Notes: generated from the sequence alone by a model not told the origin. DNA of 64,000 nt from Tunicatimonas pelagia (GCF_030506325.1 NZ_CP120683.1:6266501-6330500), one strand, 5' to 3'; shown: positions 25,124-33,702, counted from the first letter of the stretch. Numbers and translations: made by a program.

Positions 25124-27412
25124 ATGGCCGAAGCTTCTGAAGATCAGAAAGATAAAAAACTCTCTGTAGACCAAGAACCGGAAAATACAATCGAACTCAC
25201 TTCTGAGACTACCACTAGTAGTGAAGTAGTAGACGAAGAATCTAAGACTGAAGTAATAGTTGAGTCAGACTCATCAGAAAGTACTGATGTGCAAGAAACA
25301 CCCAAACCCGAGATAAGCTCTACTAGCGAAGCTGAATCGCGTGAGGTGCTTGCAGTCTCGGAAGAAGATAAGGGGCTGACTGAAAACAACCCTAACCAGC
25401 CACTTGAGGAGACTATTGCCGAAGCCACTGAGGTGAAGGAACCGATAGAGGCAGCAGTCGAGGCTGACAGTCAGGTAGCCTCCCCCCCAGATTCGGAACC
25501 TGTGTCTGAAGTTAGCCTACCGGAAGAGAAATTAGGCGAGGACGAGAAAGAAAATAAAGCGAGTGAAGAAGGTCAACCAAAGAACCAAGAGCAATCAGCA
25601 GGAGAGGGGGGAGTAGTAAGTGCGCCGAGTGCAGCTACCGAAGAAGCTGAGGTAGATAATCAGGAAGCAAGTGCTGAGTTGGAGGAAGAAGAAAATGTTC
25701 CGGATTACAGCCAGTTGAGTCGGGAAGAGCTAGCCCGGGAAATGGAAAGGTTGGCTAAGGGCGACGAAGTAAATAGCATTGCCGATCAGGTTCGGGAACT
25801 GAAAGTACACTTTGACGATCTGGAAGAAACTGAGCGGCAGCAGGCTCTCGAGCGATTTATAAAAGACGGAGGCGAAGCTGATGGGTTTGAGTATCGGCCA
25901 GATGAGTTCTACACGCTATTTTATGCTGCTTACGATGAAATTCGGGAACGTCGGTCCGAATACCGAAACAAGCGGGAAAAAAGCCGTCAGGAAAACCTAA
26001 AAGAAAAAGAAGAGATACTTAACAAACTGCGCGACTTTGTAGACAGCGAAGAAACGCAGGTGAGCATTGCCAAGGTAAAAGAAATTCAGCAGCAGTGGCG
26101 TAGTATTGGCGAAGTGCCTTCGGCGCAGAACCGTACCTTGTGGGCTAATTACCACGCTTTGCTTGATCGTTTTTATGATAATCGTAGCATTTACTTTGAG
26201 TTAAAAGAGCTTGATCGGAAGAAAAATCTAGAGAGCAAGATAGCGGTGGCGGAGCGTGCCGAGCAGTTAGTAGAAGAACCCGATATTAAGAAGGCTGCCA
26301 AAGAGTTGGACGAGCTACACGAAGAATATAAACATATCGGACCCGTTCCTCGCGATGATCAGGAAGCTCTCTGGCAGCGGTTTAAAGCCGCTTCTGACAA
26401 AATTCACGACCGTCGGCGAGAAGATATTGAGGCGTTTAAGGAGCAGCTCAAGCAAAATCTGGCAGAAAAACTAAAGCTGGTAGAAGCGGTAACGGAGTTT
26501 GCCAGTTTTGAAAGCGATAGTATTAAAGCGTGGAACAAAAAGACTAAAGAGCTTCAGCAGCTTCAGAAAAGTTGGGAAGCGGCAGGTAGTATGCCCCGAA
26601 ACCAAGCGAAGGAAATAAACCGGCAGTTTTGGTCGAGCTTTAAGGAGTTCTTTGCCCATAAAGGTGCGTTTTTTCAGCGTTTAGATGCTCATCGGGAAGA
26701 AAACTTACAAAAGAAGGAGGCTTTAGCAGAGAAGGCCGAAAGCCTGAAGGAAAGCGAAGATTGGAAAACTACTTCTAATGAGCTAAAACGTTTGCAACGG
26801 GAGTGGAAGGATATTGGCCCGGTGCCCGAAAAAGCGAGAGAGTCAATCTACCAGCGGTTTAAAGCAGCCTGCGATGCCTTCTTTGAACGGCGACGCAACA
26901 ACAGCCAAGAAACGGAGGTTGAGTATCAGAAGAACTTAGCAGTACGCGAAGAAGTTTGTGATAAAATAGAAGCATTAGCTAAAGAAAAGTCCAGTGACTT
27001 AGATGCTCTGACGAAGCTCATTCAGCAGTATGCTGAAACAGGTTTTGTTCCACGTTCGGCCATGAAGAGTATCAGTACGCGCTATCAGCAGGCGGTTAAT
27101 CAGTTCGTAGAAAATGCTGAAGAATTAGATGAGAATCAGAAGAAAGAGGTATTAATTGAAATAGAATTAGGATCAATGAAGAGTGGCCCGGGTGGTCAGC
27201 GCAAGGTTAACCTCAAAGAAAGTAGTATTCGCCGAAAAATTAGCCAGCTTGAGAGCGATATTTCGCTGTGGAGAAACAATATTTCTTTCTTTACTTCCTC
27301 CTCGAAGCAAGCCAGCAAACTAATTGCTGATGTAGAGCGCAAAATTGAGAAGGCAACTGCTGAAGTAGAGCAATTAAAGTCTCAGTTAGCTGTTTTGCGA
27401 AGTTTGAAATAG
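25124..27412 (+). CDS. DUF349 repeat protein with long acidic N-terminus
   Basis: A 762-residue soluble protein in two parts. Residues 1 to about 200 are low-complexity, rich in Glu, Ser and Thr (SETTTSSEVVDEESKTE and similar), and probably disordered. From about residue 240 on come at least five DUF349 units of about 75 residues, recognisable by helix-turn motifs ending in W(K/R)xIGPVP-like signatures: QQQWRSIGEVPSAQN, YKHIGPVPRDDQ, WEAAGSMPRNQA, WKDIGPVPEKAR and YAETGFVPRSAM. The C-terminus is a coiled coil (KIEKATAEVEQLKSQLAVL). The architecture suggests an elongated helical scaffold, but a function is not established for the family. It may be transcribed with YqgE. Confidence 0.88.
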   Translation: MAEASEDQKDKKLSVDQEPENTIELTSETTTSSEVVDEESKTEVIVESDSSESTDVQETPKPEISSTSEAESREVLAVSEEDKGLTENNPNQPLEETIAEATEVKEPIEAAVEADSQVASPPDSEPVSEVSLPEEKLGEDEKENKASEEGQPKNQEQSAGEGGVVSAPSAATEEAEVDNQEASAELEEEENVPDYSQLSREELAREMERLAKGDEVNSIADQVRELKVHFDDLEETERQQALERFIKDGGEADGFEYRPDEFYTLFYAAYDEIRERRSEYRNKREKSRQENLKEKEEILNKLRDFVDSEETQVSIAKVKEIQQQWRSIGEVPSAQNRTLWANYHALLDRFYDNRSIYFELKELDRKKNLESKIAVAERAEQLVEEPDIKKAAKELDELHEEYKHIGPVPRDDQEALWQRFKAASDKIHDRRREDIEAFKEQLKQNLAEKLKLVEAVTEFASFESDSIKAWNKKTKELQQLQKSWEAAGSMPRNQAKEINRQFWSSFKEFFAHKGAFFQRLDAHREENLQKKEALAEKAESLKESEDWKTTSNELKRLQREWKDIGPVPEKARESIYQRFKAACDAFFERRRNNSQETEVEYQKNLAVREEVCDKIEALAKEKSSDLDALTKLIQQYAETGFVPRSAMKSISTRYQQAVNQFVENAEELDENQKKEVLIEIELGSMKSGPGGQRKVNLKESSIRRKISQLESDISLWRNNISFFTSSSKQASKLIADVERKIEKATAEVEQLKSQLAVLRSLK

Positions 27413-27429
27413 AATTAAGTAAATAAGAC

Positions 27430-27460
27430 TTGAAAATCAGCTAACAGCCTCCTATATTTG
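27430..27460 (+). promoter_or_regulatory. Bacteroidota-type promoter of tRNA-Thr
   Basis: TTG (27430-27432), a 20-nt spacer and TATATTTG (27453-27460) match the phylum's housekeeping consensus TTTG/TTG-N17-23-TAnnTTTG. The predicted start is about 7 nt further, within a few bases of the tRNA 5' end at 27474. Confidence 0.75.
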
Positions 27461-27473
27461 CAACCCAATTATC

Positions 27474-27547
27474 GCCTCCTTAGCTCAGTTGGCCAGAGCA
27501 ACTGACTTGTAATCAGTAGGTCGTTGGTTCGAATCCGACAGGGGGCT
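27474..27547 (+). tRNA. tRNA-Thr (anticodon TGT)
   Basis: A 74-nt tRNA with acceptor GCCTCCT pairing with AGGGGGC (one T.G), a D arm, anticodon stem CTGAC/GTCAG-type around the loop CTTGTAA with anticodon TGT (Thr), and T arm GTTGG-TTCGAAT-CCGAC. The 3' CCA is not encoded (the next bases are CAT). It is preceded by a good promoter and followed by a T-rich terminator. Confidence 0.95.
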
Positions 27548-27563
27548 CATTTCACGAAAGCAC

Positions 27564-27601
27564 AAAAACCTCGTATAGCGAAAGCTGTCGGGTTTTTTTT
27601 T
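27564..27601 (+). terminator. Terminator after tRNA-Thr
   Basis: AACC...GGGTT arms around an AGC-GAAA-GCT tetraloop hairpin, followed by nine T. The whole sequence is repeated 139 nt downstream as part of the tandem duplication. Confidence 0.7.
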
Positions 27602-27607
27602 GATACG

Positions 27608-27740
27608 GCTCAGTTGGCCAGAGCAACTGACTTGTAATCAGTAGGTCGTTGGCGGCCGCCGCGCGGTTCGAATCCGACAGGGGGCTCATTTCACGAAAGC
27701 ACAAAAACCTCGTATAGCGAAAGCTGTCGGGGTTTTTTTT
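27608..27740 (+). pseudogene. Degenerate tandem copy of tRNA-Thr with 14-nt G/C insertion
   Basis: Starting from the D-arm GCTCAG, this copies the tRNA and its terminator (unit offset 125 nt from the first copy) almost without change. Two differences break it: the 5' acceptor strand and following bases (GCCTCCTTA) are replaced by TTTGATACG, so the acceptor stem cannot form, and 14 bases, all G or C (CGGCCGCCGCGCGG, 27653-27666), interrupt the T stem. A third remnant follows. It should not make a working tRNA. Confidence 0.85.
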
Positions 27741-27772
27741 GATACGGCTCAGTTGTTCAGCGCAACTGGCTA
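27741..27772 (+). repeat. Third partial copy of the tRNA-Thr unit
   Basis: GATACGGCTCAGTTG and a diverged D arm follow the second copy and then stop, 139 nt after the second unit began. The TAG stop of the epimerase gene lies at its end (27770-27772). Confidence 0.75.
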
Positions 27773-28699
27773 AAAAGAAAACTTCGTTTTAAATTCTTCC
27801 ATTTCATCTAGCAAGGAACGCTTTTCCCAGTGGGGAATAAAGCTGAAGAGCTTGAGGTCGGTATCAACCGATAGCTCTCGCAAACCCAAATGGCGGTTAA
27901 CGAAAATAAATTCCAGATCAAAGTAAATTGCTTTTACCACATCGATAATATCCAGAATTTGGAAGTTCTTGTCGACCAGATTGTAAGTATCGGAAGGCAT
28001 ATCGGTATTAAGCAGTTTTACTAGAGTGTCGCCAACTCGCTGTACACTTACGAACGCTCTCCGTTGCTTTCCGTCACCGTGAATGGAAACCCTACGACGA
28101 AAATTTGCCTCGAACATAAAGCGGTTAATCACGGCATCAAAGCGCAAACTTTTGTTATAGCCGTAGACATTTCCGCAGCGGATAATGTAAGTAGGTAGCT
28201 TAGGGAAAAGCCGTTGTACGTGCTCTTCCCCTCGTAGCTTAGAGATGCCGTAAATGGTTTGAGGGTTGGGAACCGCATCTTCTCCGGCGTGGGCAGAACC
28301 GTACACCGAAGTACTGCTTACGTAAATTAGCTTTTTCACCTGCGGTGCTTCCTCAATGGCGTACACCAACTCAGCCGTACCCCAGTGGTTTGTCTGCTCG
28401 TAAGCATGTCCATCGGTGGTAGCAAAAGGTGTGACAACTTTGGCGGCTAAGTGGTAGATTATATCAGCCTCCTGTACTACCGACCGAAGCTTGCGAGTAT
28501 CTAGCAGTTCACCGGAAACGAACTCAATAGTTAAAGTATTATCCGTACGCTTGTAGAGCGAGTGGCCTAAAAACCCATTATAATTGTCTCGCGAGAGATT
28601 ATCGTAAATAATAATGCGGGATACTGAATAGTCTTGAACCAATTCAGCTACGAGCTGGGTGCCAATGTAGCCCGCGCCCCCGGTAATTAAAACAGTCAT
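27770..28699 (-). CDS. NAD-dependent epimerase/dehydratase (extended SDR)
   Basis: A 309-residue extended short-chain dehydrogenase acting on nucleotide sugars, as in UDP-glucose epimerase or dTDP-sugar dehydratase families. It has the Rossmann motif TGGAGYIGTQL near residue 6, D at YDNLSRDN, the DIIYHLAAKV stretch near residue 80, YVSSTSVYG near 125, catalytic YGISK near 145, and RCGNVYGY near 170. Length fits. The C-terminus ends shortly after WEKRSLLDEMEEFKTKFSF, and its stop codon sits at the edge of a tRNA-derived tandem repeat, so the end may have been reset. It starts 4 nt after the cysH stop, in one operon. Confidence 0.88.
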   Translation of the reverse strand: MTVLITGGAGYIGTQLVAELVQDYSVSRIIIYDNLSRDNYNGFLGHSLYKRTDNTLTIEFVSGELLDTRKLRSVVQEADIIYHLAAKVVTPFATTDGHAYEQTNHWGTAELVYAIEEAPQVKKLIYVSSTSVYGSAHAGEDAVPNPQTIYGISKLRGEEHVQRLFPKLPTYIIRCGNVYGYNKSLRFDAVINRFMFEANFRRRVSIHGDGKQRRAFVSVQRVGDTLVKLLNTDMPSDTYNLVDKNFQILDIIDVVKAIYFDLEFIFVNRHLGLRELSVDTDLKLFSFIPHWEKRSLLDEMEEFKTKFSF

Positions 28700-28703
28700 A
28701 CGC

Positions 28704-29363
28704 TTACGCTGATTTTGCTAAATCGGTATTCAATCCGCACTCTACTTTATTCATGCCGTACCAACGAGCTTCCCGTTCGTGCATTTCGGGGTCAGGTTTT
28801 TTAGTACACGGTTCGCAGCCAATACTGGCGTAGCCTTTGGCATCTAACGGGTGGCGCGGTAAATCGTACTCCCTAAGATACGCAAACACTTCTTGGATAG
28901 ACCAATCTAGCATCGGGTGAAATCGTAGTACGTTGTGCGGGGCGGGTTGTTCTACCTTCATGGCCTTACGCACTAAGCTTTGGTCGGCACGCACTCCGTT
29001 AATCCACACGTCGTAATTGCGAAGCACTTCTTCCATTGGCTGAGTCTTGTTCAAGAAACAGCAGTAATCAGGGTCGGAGGTAAACAGTAGGTTACCGTCA
29101 GCATCGCGCTGCTGATGCTTGGGAACAATCGGGTTGAGCCGGAGGGTATTCAAGCCAAATCGTTCAGTAACTTCATCAACAAACGCTACCGTTTCGGGAA
29201 AATGGTAGCCCGTATTTAGAAAGTAAATCGGAATGCTACGATCAATCCGCGAAAGGATGTGAAGCAAGACCAAACTGTGGGATTGAAACGATGAACTGGT
29301 AAATAGCTTTTTGCCCGCTTGCTGGTAGGTTAGGATGCGAGCCTGTATTTCTTCAAAAGTCAT
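28704..29363 (-). CDS. cysH: Phosphoadenylyl/adenylyl-sulfate reductase family protein (CysH-like)
   Basis: A 219-residue soluble reductase that turns activated sulfate (APS or PAPS) into sulfite with thioredoxin or glutathione. The nucleotide-binding start is TSSSFQSHSLVLLHI near residue 22, followed by IYFLNTGYHFPET (PP-loop region) near 46. Paired cysteines occur at Cys101-Cys102 (DYCCFLNK) and at Cys183/Cys186 (IGCEPCTKKP), the spacing of the [4Fe-4S] cluster of APS reductases. The catalytic Cys209 is in ECGLN rather than the common ECGLH. It precedes a nucleotide-sugar epimerase gene; no other sulfur genes (sat/cysND, cysIJ) are beside it. Confidence 0.85.
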   Translation of the reverse strand: MTFEEIQARILTYQQAGKKLFTSSSFQSHSLVLLHILSRIDRSIPIYFLNTGYHFPETVAFVDEVTERFGLNTLRLNPIVPKHQQRDADGNLLFTSDPDYCCFLNKTQPMEEVLRNYDVWINGVRADQSLVRKAMKVEQPAPHNVLRFHPMLDWSIQEVFAYLREYDLPRHPLDAKGYASIGCEPCTKKPDPEMHEREARWYGMNKVECGLNTDLAKSA

Positions 29364-29480
29364 ACGTTGCTTACGAATAAATAGGCTTTAAAGTTAATAA
29401 AAAAGTGGCGGCTAATGCTAGCCACCGGAATTTCGGTGAATATCCTAGATTATTGGAGTCCCAGTAGGGTGCTGCTTATG

Positions 29481-30407
29481 CTAATCACTGTATATAAACC
29501 GCAAACCATTGGTAAGTCCGGGTCCAAAGATGGTTCGGTGAGTTTCATCTTCCATCACTTCTGATTTTATGGTGAGCGCGTCAACATTCTTTTTTTCAAG
29601 CTCATGAATAAACGCTAGTTGTAGATCATCAATTCTACCCTCCAGTTCGCCGGAAGCCATGTAAAGTTTACTTTTCGCAGATGGTAGTGAACTGTTTTTC
29701 ATCTCATTGAGTAATAAGTTGTCTTTATACCACAAAGAAGGGCTTAACAAGATATATCGATTAAATAACTGGGGTTTCTGTAGAAAAGTGTAGGTTCCGT
29801 AGAGTCCGCCATAAGAATGTCCGTAGATGGCTCGGTCTTCTTCTTTAACTCGGTAGTGAGCAGCAATAAACGGGAAGAGTTCAAACTCAATAAAATTGCT
29901 AAAATTATCAGCACCACCGGTAGGGTCAGGAGGAGAGCCTCTTCTCATAACCAGTTCTTTATCTTCTACCGGAGTTAAGTCGCGGCTTCGTAACCTATAA
30001 AAATTATCGTAATCGGTTCCGTAGGCGATGCCAACGAGTAATATTTTCGGGATGAGCTTATCTTTTATCAATCGCTGAACAATGTAGCTGATGCCGCCAA
30101 AATTGGTTTCGGCATCAATTACGTAAAGAACCGGGTGTACTTCTTCACCCTTCTCATAGCCTCTCGGAAACTGAATTTTTATCTTGTAAGTCTGCCCATT
30201 GTACTTTGAGATAAGCTCACGAACAGTTGTATTGGGGAGAGTAACCAGAGAACTATCAGCTAAATGCTCAATTTCTGTGCACTGCTTTTTTAAACTATCT
30301 AATTCACTCTTCAACCTTTTGTTTTCCTCTTCTAAGGTGCTTTGATCAGATACTGAGTAGGTACAGCTAGTAAAAAGGGTAAACAAAATAATGAGCGATT
30401 TTTTCAT
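29481..30407 (-). CDS. Alpha/beta-hydrolase, esterase (PF00756-like) lipoprotein
   Basis: The frame opens 10 codons earlier, but the Met at 30407 gives a clean lipoprotein signal (LIILFTLFTSC). A short coiled coil follows (EEENKRLKSELDSLKKQ), then an alpha/beta-hydrolase of the esterase D/enterobactin-esterase type: HPVLYVIDAETNFGG, a long charged middle, and the nucleophile elbow GHSYGGLYG near residue 195. The acid/His end includes EDETHRTIF. Members hydrolyse siderophores or acyl esters, but the substrate here is unknown. It precedes no obvious partner. Confidence 0.8.
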   Translation of the reverse strand: MKKSLIILFTLFTSCTYSVSDQSTLEEENKRLKSELDSLKKQCTEIEHLADSSLVTLPNTTVRELISKYNGQTYKIKIQFPRGYEKGEEVHPVLYVIDAETNFGGISYIVQRLIKDKLIPKILLVGIAYGTDYDNFYRLRSRDLTPVEDKELVMRRGSPPDPTGGADNFSNFIEFELFPFIAAHYRVKEEDRAIYGHSYGGLYGTYTFLQKPQLFNRYILLSPSLWYKDNLLLNEMKNSSLPSAKSKLYMASGELEGRIDDLQLAFIHELEKKNVDALTIKSEVMEDETHRTIFGPGLTNGLRFIYSD

Positions 30408-30481
30408 TACTCGAGTGGTAGCAGTAGAGGGGTACAAAGTTACCGATGTTTTGAAGGCGAAGTAGTTTGTCTGATAGCCTG

Positions 30482-30946
30482 TTATGGTTTAATTTCAATG
30501 GGAGTACCGATAGGAACACTGCGGAATAGTTCTTCTATTTCTTCATTGGTAATAGCGATACATCCGGCCGTCCAGTCTTGTTGTAGGTGAGCAGCTTCAA
30601 CAAAACCGAGTCCATTTTTAAGACCATGAATTTTAATATCACCTCCCGGAGATTTCCCCAACTTTTCAGCGTGAGCCTTATCTAGCTCATTAGGGTAGGA
30701 GACACCCAGATTGAGGTGGTAGGCACTGTTTGGGTTTTTGCTATCGATATAATACAGCCCTTCGGGAGTTTTACCGTCTCCTTCTATCTCTTTATGACCA
30801 ATTGGATTAAAACCAAGAGCAATACGATAGGTTTTTAGCAAGGAGTCACCTAAATACACGTGCATCTGGCGTTGGCCCTTTTCTACCACAATGCGGTCAA
30901 TAACAGCATTTTTTTCTAATGGAGTGAATTCTTCGGGCGTTATCAT
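30482..30946 (-). CDS. L,D-transpeptidase (YkuD), conventional start gives a form lacking its membrane anchor
   Basis: The conserved YkuD catalytic domain is complete: HVYLGDSLLKTYRIALG, IEGDGKTPEGLYYID, GDIKIHGLKNGLG and WTAGCIAIT (active-site Cys near residue 128). Enzymes of this family crosslink peptidoglycan outside the membrane, so an export signal is expected. The best ATG (30946) starts at ITPEEF with no signal. In frame upstream, codons run for 19 more residues as a Lys-Lys then a strongly hydrophobic segment (KKHLFIGFFLILTVGILY), starting only with an ATA at 31001-31003. The mature protein may therefore start at an unusual codon. Confidence 0.85.
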   Translation of the reverse strand: MITPEEFTPLEKNAVIDRIVVEKGQRQMHVYLGDSLLKTYRIALGFNPIGHKEIEGDGKTPEGLYYIDSKNPNSAYHLNLGVSYPNELDKAHAEKLGKSPGGDIKIHGLKNGLGFVEAAHLQQDWTAGCIAITNEEIEELFRSVPIGTPIEIKP

Positions 30947-31098
30947 ATACAGAATACCAACTGTCAGGATTAAGAAAAAGCCAATGAAGAGATGTTTTTT
31001 TATCGCATATTTAGAAGACTAATTAGGCTTTTAGACTGATCATTTATTGGATTGATCCTTCAAGCTAACTTCTCTGGTTACAATCATTACGACCAGTG

Positions 31099-31878
31099 TC
31101 ATTGGACTTCTTGCATTTGATGGACTTGCTTTAAAAGGATCTTTTTTGGGGTTAGTGGCACTAACGACATCATTATTTTCTGTGAAGTATTTAATCCCGA
31201 CATCACGTCCAATTTACCATCTAGCATTCCCTGATAACCCTCTTGGGCCACTGTTTTAGCACTGGCTGCATTGGCGAATAAGGCCGTTTTATCCATACCC
31301 GAAGTAGATCCAAAGTCTGTTTCAGTAGCACCCGGCATTAGGTTGGTTACGGTTACATTGGTATTACTAAGCTCTTCGGCTAGCGCATTACTGAGCGAAG
31401 TTACGTAGGCTTTAGTAGCAAAGTACACCGCTTGCAGTGGACCAGGTAGTAAGCTAGCCGTAGATGAAACGTTCAAAATCTTTCCGCTATTGCGTTGAGT
31501 AAAATTAGGCAGAAACAAATGGGTCAGTTGCGTAAGGGCTACAATGTTCAGCTGAATCATGGCTCCCTGACGATCCCAAGGTAACTCGTAGAACTTTCCT
31601 ACTTGCCCAAAACCAGCATTATTGACCAAATAATCTACCAGAATTCCCGAATTTACCACTTCATCGTACACTTCTTGAGCGGCATTTGCCTGCGCTAAAT
31701 CTTTCACAATAACCTTTACCGAAATTGAATGCTGTTGCTCCAATTTTTCTTTCAAGTGCTGGAGTTTATCCTCACTGCGGGCTACGATCACCAAATCGCC
31801 CCCTTTTTGTGCGTGGATATAGGCAAGTTCTTGACCAATTCCGCTACTTGCTCCGGTAATTAACGCTGTTTTACGCAT
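31099..31878 (-). CDS. Short-chain dehydrogenase/reductase (SDR)
   Basis: The protein has 259 residues, a classical SDR with TGASSGIGQEL near residue 8, the NNAGFG motif near residue 90, a catalytic Ser in SSTASLLPG, and YFATKAYVTSL as the YxxxK catalytic pair near residue 155. The C-terminal part (VTNLMPGATETDF) matches SDRs of the DltE/YqjQ type. The substrate is unknown. It is monocistronic on the minus strand. Confidence 0.93.
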   Translation of the reverse strand: MRKTALITGASSGIGQELAYIHAQKGGDLVIVARSEDKLQHLKEKLEQQHSISVKVIVKDLAQANAAQEVYDEVVNSGILVDYLVNNAGFGQVGKFYELPWDRQGAMIQLNIVALTQLTHLFLPNFTQRNSGKILNVSSTASLLPGPLQAVYFATKAYVTSLSNALAEELSNTNVTVTNLMPGATETDFGSTSGMDKTALFANAASAKTVAQEGYQGMLDGKLDVMSGLNTSQKIMMSLVPLTPKKILLKQVHQMQEVQ

Positions 31879-32204
31879 CGTATAGAGTTTTGTGGTTTGC
31901 TAATTGAAGTATCAAAAACTAAAACTGATGCGCGTAACAGATTGTTAGATATGCGAAAGAAGCGTGATAGTTTGGGTGAATACAGAAACATTATGAGTAT
32001 TTCTACTGGAAGTCATTTGCTGTTTTTTAATACCTTCTTCACGTTGACTTTTACCAATGCGCTCTGGCTGGCGAGTTGGTATTTGTCTTACTATTTTATA
32101 AAAGCCTCATAAACTGCCACTTTTACAAAATTTTCTCCAATTGCATCAGTCTTTGTAAATAGCTAAGCTAGCCGAGCTGCGAAGGCTTATGGATGATAGT
32201 TTTG
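31879..32204. other. Intergenic region, no gene supported
   Basis: Between the SDR and the S41 peptidase. A plus-strand frame of 71 codons (31897-32112, TTG start) is present, but it has low-complexity hydrophobic ends and no family signs. I see no terminator or RNA. I treat this stretch as non-coding. Confidence 0.4.
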
Positions 32205-33638
32205 TCATGGGGATTTTTCTTTAAGAAGGGTAAATACAAACTCCATTTGAGTATCTACTCCATTCTTCAAATCAGTTATAGATTGCTCCACTTTATAATC
32301 TGGAATGACACCTCTTCCTAACGGAATCATAGGTTCCACCGATAAAAAGTGTCTCACTAACGGTATTTTAACCCTCACCTTCGAGTTCGGCAGCGTTACC
32401 CAGGCATCTTCCATACTCGTGTTTCCATAATAACTACCACCTGTTTCTGTTCCAAAGAATGTTGCTAATTTATGTGACTTTATGAGTGCCGCTAAGTCAG
32501 AAGTAGCTGAGAAGCATCCTCCGTTGATCAAAACATATACGTTCCCAAGAAACTGAGGCTTTGAAGGCTTTTGCTCTTTGAGCATAGGTTCATTTTGGAG
32601 TTGATACGTAGAGTCATTTATTTGATTTGATTTTTTTGCTTGACCGCTAATCCAAAGTTTGGAAAGCTTTGGATCACAGTATTTAGCGTAGACAGACTCT
32701 GTATCCAAAATAAATTCCATACGATTAAAGAATGTAAAATTACTGTCATAGAGATATGAAAATAATTCATAAGGTGCTCGCCCACCGCCATTATCTCGGA
32801 GGTCGATAATCAAGTTATTCACACCAGAAGAATCGATCTGTTTAAAGGCTGAACGTAATTTCTTTGAGAACTTGTACTTCTTGCCATCTTTCTTCCAGTC
32901 AAAAAAAACGTTAACATCTAGGATTGCCGCAGACACCTCATTCGCTGAATGAAATGACAGAGTAAGGTTATCTGAAAAAGTATAATCTACTATGGGTGAC
33001 GAAAACTTTTTTAGGTCTTTTTCTAGCCCAGACTTTCTTCTATTGCCCTCACTATCAATGTATTCAATGATGTACAGTTCGGCATTCCCTATAAAAATGG
33101 GATAGGAATAATGTTTGAAATAGCGGCTAATCTCATTAAACATCACGGGATGAAGCCCCTCTGTCCAATGCGATTCTTCAAAAATCTGAATTAACGAATC
33201 GGTGCTAAGATCGTTGATGCTGAGAATTTCATTTCCAGCATCAATCGAGTTCTCTACACTTTGGGTCGCGTAGAGCTTATTGTCAAGTGCTATGACTGAT
33301 AATGGGAAGTAGTTATTCTCCTCCTTATATGTTTGATAAGTTGAATCTGACAACCGCAACTGAGTGTGACTACATCCAATTTTAGAAATTACTGAACCCA
33401 GAATCCTCAAATATTCATGTTCATCCATCGAGTGGTTCAGCTTTGCGTATGCGGTTTCAAAGGCGTTATCGATCTCTCGCTTTGGTCTATACCAATAAAG
33501 TCCGGGGTGAAAGTCTCGGAGACTTCCAATCATTATTTTGAAATCCTCTCTTAATTCATCAGGTGAGAAAACTTTGTTAGGTTGTGAGAGAGAAGGAAGT
33601 GACAGCCATATTGTGATCGAGATCAAAAGGTATTTCAT
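32205..33638 (-). CDS. S41-family (C-terminal processing-like) peptidase
   Basis: The protein has 477 residues from the Met at 33638 (the frame opens 12 codons earlier). It starts with a signal peptide (ISITIWLSLPSLSQ). A domain rich in helices and strands leads to the S41 core: DLRDNGGGRAPYEL near residue 285, GGCFSATSDLAALI with the nucleophile Ser, and FGTETGGSYYGN. No PDZ domain is evident, as in the tail-specific-protease-like secreted branch. It follows the AraC-type membrane regulator gene (stop at 33703), so the two may form one transcript. Its target is unknown. Confidence 0.82.
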   Translation of the reverse strand: MKYLLISITIWLSLPSLSQPNKVFSPDELREDFKIMIGSLRDFHPGLYWYRPKREIDNAFETAYAKLNHSMDEHEYLRILGSVISKIGCSHTQLRLSDSTYQTYKEENNYFPLSVIALDNKLYATQSVENSIDAGNEILSINDLSTDSLIQIFEESHWTEGLHPVMFNEISRYFKHYSYPIFIGNAELYIIEYIDSEGNRRKSGLEKDLKKFSSPIVDYTFSDNLTLSFHSANEVSAAILDVNVFFDWKKDGKKYKFSKKLRSAFKQIDSSGVNNLIIDLRDNGGGRAPYELFSYLYDSNFTFFNRMEFILDTESVYAKYCDPKLSKLWISGQAKKSNQINDSTYQLQNEPMLKEQKPSKPQFLGNVYVLINGGCFSATSDLAALIKSHKLATFFGTETGGSYYGNTSMEDAWVTLPNSKVRVKIPLVRHFLSVEPMIPLGRGVIPDYKVEQSITDLKNGVDTQMEFVFTLLKEKSP

Positions 33639-33702
33639 TGTTTTTCCTTCAATGCTCGTGATATTTTTAAACAAAAGTGTTGCAAATCCCGATTTGAGAC
33701 AA

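Noticed and set aside
27608-27740. A second functional tRNA-Thr
   Set aside because: The acceptor 5' strand is missing and the T stem is interrupted by 14 bases, so no cloverleaf can form.
31897-32112. 71-codon open frame on the plus strand
   Set aside because: It starts at TTG in a gap with no ribosome-binding site, is low in complexity and hydrophobic at one end only, and has no family marks.
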